Source: Lumbricus terrestris (lineage: Eukaryota > Annelida > Clitellata > Crassiclitellata > Lumbricidae). Taken from it: DNA of 64,000 nt. This document shows, piece by piece, positions 1 through 10,900 of this stretch. Positions within the stretch are counted from its first letter, which is position 1. Each line of letters opens with the position of its first letter. Location of the stretch: positions 81,757,505 to 81,821,504 of the forward strand of contig OX457036.1 in NCBI GenBank assembly GCA_949752735.1. The letters run 5' to 3'. The notes under the pieces were generated by a model that did no database searches, was not told the DNA's origin, and saw nothing but the letters and a program-made list of their open reading frames with translations. A program made the translations under genes and the position numbers.

Positions 1-245
1 AAGCGTAATACCCAGAACCTTGACTGCATTAACTCGTTCAATCCCTATAATGGGGGAGGACAATCAGAAGTTTTGGAACGGGGACGCCTAAAGATGACTT
101 CACATGACTTGCTATGATTGAGGCACAAGTTACAATTACTAGCCCACTCTGCAATGTGATTAAGTTCAGCATCAGTAGCGTCAATATTAGATGCAGGAAT
201 AATTAGGTAACAGTCATCAGCATATTTAAAAAGTCTAGGCTATTA
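1..245 (-). mobile_element. LINE reverse-transcriptase fragment (YADD region), runs off the left edge
   Basis: On the minus strand this stretch translates, with breaks, into the catalytic YADD box of a non-LTR reverse transcriptase followed by the downstream block ending in IERVNAVKVLGIT. The same IERV..LGVT block opens the neighbouring fragment at 519-1049, so these are two separate copies of one family in the same orientation. This copy has in-frame stops and is cut by the window edge. A dead copy is the simplest reading. Confidence 0.6.
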
Positions 246-518
246 CCTACAAACAGTAGCTTTAATCCAGAAATTAAGGAAAGAAAGTTGACTGGCCCAA
301 GGCCAGACCCTTGAATAATGCTTGCATTAATGCACTTGAAAGAGGAGGTTATGCCACAGAACTTATATAGGCCCTACTTCGTTTATTCAAGAAAAACTAA
401 GTTGACACACCGCAACTTATTACATGAAACAAAAACAAAAAGTATTTTAAAGAAGTAAATAGGCTGAAGTAACGATTGTTCACAGAATTCAGGCTGGAAG
501 CGAAAGATAGATTACTTT

Positions 519-1120
519 CTAGTTCTTAGAATTAACACTGCGAACAGTCTTAAAAAGAACACGAGAGATGAAATTAAAGTCATCTTTTCTAGGCAGTTCA
601 AAGTTGTGTGGTCGCGAACGCAGAGCATAAGGCCTTTTAACAATAGGTGGAAATAGACTTCGGAGTACATGATTTAAATTCCAGATGACACACTTTAAGA
701 GTCTAAAGTCTGCATCATCAATCAAGCGGTCAAGATCAGGGTAATGAGAAGGGAGGTATCCCAATCGCTTGACCTTTTGTAGGAAGCGTTGAAGTTTGAG
801 GCGATCAATTGCAGTGGTGTATCCCCACCAAGCAGGGGAGGCATACAGAAGACGAGAGATGGTTGTTGCACGGGCTACCTCGTGGAGGGCAGAAGAGGGG
901 AGACCATGGGCTCGTAGGACTCTAAGCGCGAAGAGCGACCCAGAGCAGGTACTTAGAACAGCATTGACATGACATTGTGATGTTGCTCCAAGATCATCAT
1001 TGATGGTCACGCCTAGTATGAGCATTGAAGTTACTCTCTCGATTTCCAATTCGGGAGGATATAGTTTTTGGGCGTGTCTATTTGCTATTAGGGCTTCTCT
1101 GATCTTGGAACCGGGCGTAG
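519..1120 (-). mobile_element. LINE reverse-transcriptase C-terminal fragment
   Basis: An open frame of 176 codons (519-1049), with readable homology up to about 1120, encodes the part of a non-LTR reverse transcriptase downstream of the catalytic site: LGVTINDDL, then ALRVLRAHGL, then LLYASPAWWGYT and a terminal NFISRVLFK. This order is typical of a LINE group common in cnidarians and other marine invertebrates. The palm domain and any endonuclease are absent, so the copy is 5'-truncated. The reading frame is intact over the part that remains, which suggests it is not very old. Confidence 0.8.
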
Positions 1121-1129
1121 ATGTTTATT

Positions 1130-1594
1130 TACATCGCAATTGATAGATCAGATTGATTTTCAGATGGCGCGTGCAACGTCGTGCACGGATTTTATTTGGG
1201 CTTAAACCGTTGCCGCAAATGTGCGACCAAGTCACTTGTTTAGAGACGACCGCGAAATGACGTCAGTGGCAGCGGCAGACGGCGATTTGATTGGTCGGTA
1301 GCCGCGCAGGCGCCGATGCCTGCATCCGATTGATACGCTCGAGGCCTGCGACGACGACGACGCAGAAGACTTGACTTATATACAGGCCTATATTTACAGC
1401 GAATACACATGCACACATTTACATTTCTATCGCGTATATATATATATCCACTCGTTGTGCTGTATATGTGTGTATATATAATGTAATGGCGTAGTGGTGT
1501 GCGATGCCGTTTCTAGGTGATAAGTCAGTAGGTGGGTGGGCATTTCTTCTTTCTGGGCGGCGGTGATCGGCGCTATGACTCAGACGAAGGCGTC
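1130..1594 (+). promoter_or_regulatory. CpG-rich presumed promoter and 5'UTR of the FEZ gene
   Basis: No gene is visible here. The stretch is much richer in CpG than the surrounding AT-rich DNA, including a GACGACGACGACG run near 1350. A TATATATATATATA tract lies at 1435-1448, about 145 bases before the chosen ATG. It may be a simple repeat or a core promoter element; the transcription start cannot be set from sequence alone. CpG richness continues into the first coding exon. Confidence 0.4.
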
Positions 1595-1986
1595 ATGGCG
1601 GACGTCCTCATCATCGCTCCTCTCGTGACGTTCGAAGGCGACGATTGGAAGGAATGTCGTGAATTCGTCACGACGACAGACTTCGGAGAAACGACGACGA
1701 CGGCGTTGACCGCAGACAGTCTGGACCTGGAGAGGAGAGTCGGACCGGGGGCGATGTTCACCGACCATCGCTGTGCAACGCAGCATTTGCTCGACAATCT
1801 TAACGAGGCGGAGACGACGACACCGCCACGGGAACGGTTAATCGACTGGAATCGGTCGACGGCGGCGACGACGAAGGTCTTGTGCCGTTGCTTCGGAGGC
1901 AGTATGGCGCCGAGGAATCACCGGTCGACGCCATGTCAACGAGATACGACGACGACCAACGACGATTCAACCGTCAGCGATAACCA
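1595..1986 (+). CDS. FEZ1/2: FEZ exon 1 (start codon)
   Basis: The ATG at 1595 is chosen because the first residues contain APLVTFEGDD, matching the acidic N-terminus of vertebrate FEZ1 (APLVSLDEEF). The exon is CpG-rich and its protein is low in complexity, with several runs of threonine. It ends in phase 2 at a GTAAAT donor at 1987, just where the open frame would otherwise meet a TAA. The 3' half is less conserved, so the donor is inferred from phase compatibility with the next exon. Confidence 0.75.
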
Positions 1987-4900
1987 GTAAATATAAGTCT
2001 ACTTAGATCGACTCATTTCTTCATTGCGTTATTAACATTTGGGAAGCAGGCAACAAGTGATTAGATTCGGGAATTCGAGATGTGCTCTGTGGAAAGAATT
2101 GCTTCATCAGCTGGCACTTGTGGGAATGATAATTTTTTTTATTCGATAGCAACAGTGGGTATTTTATCAGTACCTGGTACGTATTTCCTCCGGTTTCGTT
2201 AAGTTGGCGAGAGGTGGTTGCATGTAACTGAAGTGAAGAATGGTTTGCATCAGCTTAGGGCAATGATAGTCTTGAAATATCGAACTACGACCCGATGGAG
2301 AGTAAAGAAACAAGCATGCTTACAAACTTTGATGCTGTCGGGTAATATGGCATTATTTCAATATAACCGAAACTACAAGTCAGCATTTGTTCATTTTTCC
2401 AGGATTTGGAATCATGTATCAGAGAAATTTGACAATGCTGACACACAGAGTGAGAGAAATGAAGCAGAGTTGGTTTCGTTGGAAGATTCGGTTAGTGGGA
2501 ATCTTTTTTTCGTACTTAATTTACTGGTATGGTGCTCATTTGCATAGAAAACCATGAAACTGCCATCACAGCGTTAAACTTTCGTGAGGCAGTTAGGTTC
2601 AAAGCATCACTAAATTTTTACATTAGGCATGAAACTGAGTTCATTTTTTCTTTATTCCTTCTGCGCTATCTTGTTAAAGATTTCTACTGAGAATCACTCC
2701 AATGGGTTCCAGCCTTGCTAACAAGAGTTTTAAATGTTGACAAACTGGTGCATTGCCAAAAAGATGTTTCTTTACTGATTCACGGAAAAACCTGGAAAAT
2801 ATTAAAGGAGACCGTGTACAATAAATGAAAGGGTATGAAAGAGACAGAGGAGTGAAATGGATAAAAAGGTAAATATAAAACTGGAAAGTTTGCATGATCT
2901 ATGTCAAGAGAACTGAGTTTGTAAAAAGAATGATAGACTGTGAGTGAGCTACAATACCTTTTAATATATTCAATTTACAGTGCTGAAATTAAAGTAATTT
3001 GTTGACTGCAGTCTAGTGTTTGCATTCCTGATTATTCCACCGTTATAGTCTATCTTTTCATCATTGTAAATGAAAATCGTTTCATCATTGTAAATGAAAA
3101 TACAGACACTTCTTTATGGCATGGATATTGCAGTACTTAGTTTTACTGTTTGTAGAAATGAGAACATTAGAAGAGAAATTGCATCAAAACATTGGGAATG
3201 TTCTTTAATTCGAACCAGAATTTAACCAAAGGCTTCCAGCAACACCTATTATTCATATTTTGTCCTGATAAAGGCTGTTTTTGGTTGTTCTATAGCCTAA
3301 ATGTTCATTTTGCAAACATATATATATTCTAATGTGTGTGAAATATCGATATACTTGTTAACAATAAAATTAATAACAATGAAATGATAGGCTATAATAA
3401 TCAGGGACTCTAAAACGGTATTATTGTGACCAGATGTATATTGTGCGCTACCAAAACACATTTTTATTTCCCAGTGATTGATACGCATTATAACTCTTTG
3501 AGATGTTTATGTTGTTATTTCCTTTCAACTATGTTTAAGCTTATAATATATAGTTAATAGATATGCATTGGGACATTGTGGATTTGAGATGTTGAGGTGG
3601 GTTTTTGCCAGGAAAACGGCCTTTCCAGAGATCATCCGTTGTCAGATGATGAGGAATCGGGAGAAGCTATGCAGATGAGTTGTGTCAGCATTCATGGGTC
3701 ATCGGGTGAAGAGCCAATCAAGACGGCAGATGAAGTGATTAGTGAAATAGTTGAGATGATGGAGGTCAGTGAATGCTTCTGCTGCTTTAGGTATTCTTCT
3801 CATTATGCTCATAATATACTGTGGTAGTAGTGTGGTGATGTTGGTAGTGGCAGTGGTGGTGGGAGTACCTGTAGTGTGGTATAGTGGTAGTAGAGGCGGT
3901 GATTTCATTCTACTATTGCTATTTCTGCTGCTAAAAGGTAATGCTGTTTATCCTTTTTGTATACATGTACACAGATTGTTATGCTGATTTTGAACAGCAC
4001 ATAATTAGTATGATCTCCTGTTTATGGATGATAACGCTGTGGTAAAAACTGATAATGTTCTTGTTGCTGATTATTATATTAAACTTGTTAAAATTATATT
4101 TTTATGATTTTAACTGTCAATCGTGTAGACTTTGATGTGGATTTTGTGTTTTCTCTGAAGGATGACCTGGAGAGTGACTTTGCATCATGTTCTGTTACTT
4201 TATCTAAGACAACTGAGGCTCTACAAACTAAGTTGCAGAACATGAAAAGATCCAGTGATGGTCTGACATCCTGTAAGTTGCTCTATACCGTACAGTACCT
4301 GGTACTTCTTCTTAAATACCACAACTGAGTGTTGATTATCTTAGTACTTAATGCAGTTATTGATGACAATCAGCAGTGGCTTAATCGTTCAATCAACTAC
4401 AGACAATACTTCACTCTTTTTTCATCAATGTACATATTTATGAAAGTTTTGGTTAAAAGACAGCCTCTACTCTCTTAAAAATTGTGAATGGATTATAGTA
4501 TTAAAGTATTTTACTGGAAATAGAACCCATGCACAACTCTTCTGCAACATGGAAAACATTGTTTGTTTCTGTATCTTGTTTGTACAGTTGACCAGAAACT
4601 AATGTTTTGCTAATGCAATATCATGCTTGTTAACATTACTGTGCTTCACGACTAACCAATTGGAGTTTGTTTAGAGTAGTACTAGTTGATCTATGTGTGT
4701 CTTTGAATGCATTGGCAGAATGTGATGTATGTGAGACTGTTGACAGTGTTGGCATGGCAGTTATAACCGGAACGCACAGCTGTTGTTTCACAGTCGGAAG
4801 CTTTTCATTTTGTCAGGTGTGAAAGAAATGCCTTTGGAGAGTTTGCGTGGTCTTCAGGACGAACTGGAGAGTGCAATTCATGACTATTCCGAGGTTCTGT

Positions 4901-7900
4901 TACGCCAGCTGGTTCATCGTGAGGAGTTGGGATTTCAGAAGGAGCTTTTCAACCAGTTCATCTCGCTTCTGCTGTCAATACAGAAGAAACGACGAATGGT
5001 GGATGTTGACCGTAAGAAGGGCAAGGCACTTGTGGACCAGCCAACGTACAGAGTATGTCTTTCTATCGCTGTTCTATGAAGGAAGTGTGGTTTGATATTT
5101 ACGAGATGAGCAATCAATATTAATTTAGATGTTGAACTCGATTAGCAATCACAGCATATTTGAAATTCTTTATTTGCTTCACACATCTCTTATATCAGGG
5201 CTTAAAGTGTGGCTGGACACCAGTGGCAGGTCATGGACGGCATCCATGCACTTATTTTCAAATCTGAATGCCGTCCTGCCACTTATTTCGCCAGCACACA
5301 CTGGAGAGTTAAGGAGCGTCCAGGCGCTTTTTTTATACTTTAAGCGCTGTCTTATATGAAGTTACATCCTTGGGTTACATGTGCCAAGATCAGACATAGT
5401 GTAGATCAAATGTTGTGTGTCAGAGCACAATAGCTGTTGCTGCCACCAATTGCCAAACAGTTTTGTGCAATTATTCAAAGACCACAAAGTCAGCTCATGC
5501 TATAGAGTGACTAATTGCTAGACATTTGATACCTTTGATGAGTGCCCTGGCCACATTTACCATGCATTACTTTAAAGATAATTATTGTGAAGCCAAAGTT
5601 TCACTTAAACTGCTTATAATACAGGGCAGGTATGCAGTTTTAGAGAGTCAAATGTGACTGTGACTTAATGCAATTCGTAATCGTAATCGTAATCTCGAAA
5701 CTTCTACAGCGCCCACAAAAGCCAAGTCGCGGGAACCAGCTTATTCACAGGCGCTCAATCAAAACAAAATCGATAGGCAGCGGGTCAAGTCCGGAGAGTC
5801 AGGCAGGCAGATAGATGGACGGCTAAGGTGGGTGATGTTTAGAATTGAAATGACGAGGGATGTGATGAGAAGAGGAGGAATCAGGATAGGATTTGTGAAA
5901 GAGCAATGTTTTCAGTTTTGAGTGAAAGACCTGTGGGGAGATAGCGAGAGGTGGAGTTTTGGTGAGTTCGTATGATGGGTCGGAAGTTTGCCGAAGTGCT
6001 GGCGGAAGTTTGTTCCAGAGAGGTGGAACGGCAATGGCTATGGAGCGGTTTGCAAATTTCAGTGATGAAGTGATGGGAGGGCGAAGCAGTGTAATGGAGG
6101 ATGAGGAGCGTGTTGAACGAGGTGGCTGGATGGTGAACAACTGACGAAGGTAGAACGGCTGGGATGATTGAAGTGTATTGTAAGTGAGTGAGAGGACTTT
6201 GTATTCGATGCGTTCAGGTATTTTGAGCCAGTGAAGTGATTTCAGGACAGGAGTGATGTGGTGACGTTTGGGGGTTTTCGTCACTGCACGGGCGAGGGCA
6301 TTCTGGATAGCTTGGAGGCGGTTAATTTGGGTTATATCAATGTTTAGGAAGAGAGAGTTGCAGTAATCAAGTTTCGCATGAACTATGGATGTGGCTATTG
6401 TGGATGCAGTTTTAAAGTCGAGCATAGGTCGGATTCTGCGGAGATCTCGTATGTGCATGAAACAAGTGCGTGAAAGTTGGGTTATGTGGTCGGAGAAGCT
6501 AAGATGCTGGTCAAAGATTACACCTAGGTTTCGGACAGGAGAATTTGCGGAGAAAGTGTGGTTGGAAGAAGAGTCATTGTTGAAGGAAATAGAGGGATCA
6601 GGAATTTTCTTGAGTTGTTCTCTAAGGCCAATTAGTATAAATTCTGTCTTGGAGGGGTTAAGGCAGAGGAGATTTGAGGTCATCCAAGAGGTGATTTGGG
6701 TGACCACGGAGAGAAGATTGTCTATGGAGTCAGAGAAGCTGCTTGGAGAGAAAGAGATGAACAATTGTGTGTCGTCAGCATATAGATGATGGTCGACTGT
6801 GGTTGCTTTTATGAGTGAACTGAGTGGAGTGGTGTAGAGGATGAACAAGAGGGGCCCGAGGACAGAACCTTGCGGAACACCACAGGTGAGAGGGCATGAT
6901 TGAGATGAAGTTTCAAGTGTTTTGACTGAGAAAGAGCGTGATGAGAGATAAGACTGAATCCAAAGGAGAGCAGTGTCAGTAAAGCCAAAGTAGGAAGACA
7001 GTCTTTGGAGTAGTATGTTATGGTCGATGGTGTCAAAGGCTGCAGAGACATCAAGGAGGCAAAGGCAGGAGACTTGTTGATGAGAGATGGCAGAGACAAG
7101 TTTATTGTAGAGCGAAGTGAGAAGTGTTTCGGTGGAGTGCTTTTTAGTAAAGCCGGACTGGTTTGGGTTAAGGAGTGAATTTGAAGTCAAGTAGTCATTG
7201 ATGCGAGAGAGTACAACACGTTCTGTTAGTTTAGAGATGAATGACAGGTTGGAAACAGGTCGATAATTAGAAAGAATTTCCTTATCAAGTGATGGTTTTT
7301 TTAGAAGTGGAGTTACCAAAGAATGTTTGAAGAGGAGGGGAAAGTTGCCAGTGGATAAGGAGAGGTTGATTATTTTTGTGATGATGGGGACAATGATAGA
7401 TGCGCACTCTTTCAGTAGGGAGGTAGGTATAGGGTCGAGTTCGCACTGCTTGTTTGGGAGAGATTGTAATAAATTGGACACTTCAGCATCTGATGTTGGG
7501 TTAAAAGCAGATAGTGATGATTGAGGTGGGGAGGACGGAAGGTCGTGAGTGGAGGAGGGTGTATCTGCAGGTGAATCGATGGTAGATTTTGAGAGGAGTG
7601 ATTGCAGAGAGAGACGGATAGTAGTTACTTTGCCAGAGAAGAACGAACAAAATGAGTCAGCGATTGAAGAAGATGGTAGAGAGTTTGGAAGTGGGCTAGA
7701 GGAGTTCCGATGTAGGAGTTGGTTTACCGTTTTCCAGAGAAGACGAGGGTTACAAGATCGGGATTGAACTAGTGAGGAGTAAAACCTCTTCTTGGCCATT
7801 GCCAGAAGGTGATGGTATTTGTTTGTAGCAGCTTTTAGAGCAGAGCGGTAGACGCAGCAGCAGCTGTAAGAGGACAGTTAGGCTGAGGAGGAGGAGGAGG

Positions 7901-10900
7901 AGCAGCAGCAGCAGCAACAGCAGCAGGAGTGGTAGTAGAAACAGAATATTGTGTAGGCGGGGAGAGTGAGAGGCGGAACACCTATTGATTGGGCCCGGAT
8001 TTGCATGTATGTCGCCAGAAAGTAGAATTAAGATGAAGAATAAACTATTGTGTGTACGGTGCTGAGATTGTATTTTGCGGCGAATTGCTAAGAAAAAAGG
8101 AAGAGGAATGTGGGCCATGTAACCATTCTGTTGTGTTGCAGTCAGAAAGTGGGCGGGGTTATGATGCCGGGGTGAGAACGGTATGTAGGTCAGTGAGAGG
8201 CTGGAGGGGTGAAACTGGATAAAGTGGGCAGTTTGGATCCTTAATGAGACCAGGAGGAGTATGATTGACAGATTCATGCTGGGTTTATGAAGATGGAGGG
8301 AATAATGGCTGGTTATGGGATGAAAAGTTAGACAAAGGATGAATGATGTGGAATGAATAATGTGGAGGATCGTGGATGAAATGAAGCAAAAAGTAATGGA
8401 ACGAACTCGGAACGAACCGCCTTGCTGTCGTCACTGAAGTAGCATCTCATGGTGACATTTTGACGTTGCATGGAGAGTTGTGCACAATGTAATTAATTAT
8501 CTATCATGTTTTTATGTCGTTTTTTATTAATAAAGTTGTGTATAAATGAACTATTTTTCAGAGGACAATCTGAGCCAAAGCTGCATATGAATATTTAGCC
8601 GTGATTTGAATTTATGCTTAAAAAATGTGATGATTATGTGATGGATGTTTCAAGTATCTGACGACTGTCATTCCATATGATGACCACCAGAGGGCCCCAG
8701 ATGCGAATCTCCTGCAGATCTACATTAAACGTGAGCTCAGCCATTGAGAATTAAATTTATTCTTCCTTTTGATGTGATTGTGTTTTGGGTCTATATGGAT
8801 TAAATCATTAAACTAAACGGATGTAATTCTTTGCGTGTATACAGGACAGTTGGTTATGCTTTAACTGACCATAGTGTTGTAAATAGTATGGGAAATCCTA
8901 TACACTCGGTCAGTAAAGTGTTCATGGGCTTAGAGTGTTAAGGCAACTTACAAACGTAGCTTTTTAGATAAACAAGACTAATACTGACTTCTTGGAGTGT
9001 TTCTTTTTACATTGGACCCAGATTTTTTTCAAAGCATGCATATTTATAATAATTTTTTTTAAATCATGCTGTCTGCTCTGAAAAGACCTACAGAGACTGA
9101 GCCATCTGGCTCTGGATAGCTTTAGCTGAAAAGACATTGTGAGGAGGGCATTGGACACCTATAGGCACTAAGCCCATGGTTATTTTTATTTTTTTTATTG
9201 ATTTGCTATTAAGCAGGCCTCTGAGCATGTTACTTGAGCAGATACCTGCTCTAGTATTTCACATTGAGGCTTCCTATTGGCCACTGCATTTAACTGATTT
9301 AGTAATGGCAGATTACATCGAAATAATTATGGAAAGGTTTCAGAATGTTGTATAAAAAATGACTATTCTGCTGTGCAAAATTTTTATACCATGCTGTGAC
9401 TATCATAAACATGTTACCAGCATAAAAGAACTGTGTATGTGTACAAAGTGAAGGGATCCTACTTCTTTTTAATCCTCTGTAGAAATTCCTTTGAAACATC
9501 ATGTTTGGCTTTAAATCATCTTTCAGCTGAAATGCATGCAACCATAGCAATCCACTGGTCAACATTCTTACCCCCACAGTTGCAATGGTAATTGTCTACT
9601 GATCTTGAGTGCTTACAAGTGATGGTGGAATTGATCATTGACCCATATGGCCTGGTAGGCCTATTCTTGATGGTCAGTCACTCACCTAAATACTAACTAG
9701 GCTTAGAGTTACTCACTTTCATTGCCATTTGAGATCTTTCTGTCCATTTTACCAGTTCATTTACTGTCGCACAAGATTAATAAGAAATTGATTTCCACTT
9801 CAGTTTTGTCGGCTATCGATGAAGATAATTCCAAAGTGCCAGCGTTATTGACAGACTACATTCTTCATGGTAAGCTCCTAGTGGTTTTGTCTTTTTCTTT
9901 CCAGTAACTAAGACATTTTCATGCTCACAGGCACAAAATAAAAATCAGTTGGGCAGGATTAGTTCCTGGTCATCTTCAAGTAACAATGTTCATGTATCCA
10001 ACTGGCTTAACAGTTATCAGGTAAAGTATTATAAGGTTTAACTTTCTCCTGAAAAGGTTGTGGCATTGGTACCCAGGGTTTAAAGTGGGTGGGAACACAT
10101 GGGAACGGCGTTCCCACTGCGCTCGAAATTCTTGGCTTGTGTTCTCACTGCTCATCATGATGGAACTCCAAAACACATGCATTTCAATACAATTCTTCAT
10201 CAGCGTTCCCACTGCTCACATTCAGCGTTCCCACTGCTCACCATTTAACCACTGTTGGTACTGTCATTCACTATTGTTAAGCGCCATTGAACATAGATAC
10301 TATGTAAATATAAGAAATTAACAAGAGCAGTCCCTTACCAGTTTAGCAACAAACCGCATTGGTTTCCCAGTTGATTTCATTACTTGTTAACGGGTTAAAA
10401 TAGCCCCAAGAGGAAGCCAGCCAGCCATGGGTATGAAGTGTTGGCTACCGTAATTTGGGTTTCTAGGCTTTGCATATGAGGGGTGAGTCCTCTCCATTGC
10501 CATCTCTTCTTCCCACTCACAGACTTTGATAGTCAGGTCAGTGTACTTGCTATAGCTGAGTTGGCCAGTGGTGTAAGTGGAGTTGAAATCTTAAGACTCA
10601 TAATCTGTTTTGGCAGGATTTGAACTTACGTTTTGCTGGTTACCAGTCCAGTATGCTAACCATTCTAGAGGCTATCACCTGGTCACCTGGTGCCGTCAGC
10701 TCTTGGAGCTCTGGCGACAGTCATGATGTATCCTCTCCATTGTCTCCTGTTTATTGTCGCCTCTCTTAGCTCTTCCAAGCTCATTCCAGACTTTTCCTGT
10801 ACTTCATCCATCCACCTTTTCCTTGGTCTTCCGCGTCTTCTCCTTCCTTCACCGCATGCCGTCATCATCTCCTTTTCCAAACCGTTTGATCTCATCACGT

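Noticed and set aside
5227..5345. Missing FEZ exon (MDGIHALIF resembling MEGISNVI)
   Set aside because: The same sequence recurs in a SCAF intron, so it belongs to a dispersed repeat; the resemblance is short.
5959..7767. Plus-strand ORFs (for example 134 codons at 6385)
   Set aside because: Antisense shadows of the LINE reverse transcriptase on the minus strand.
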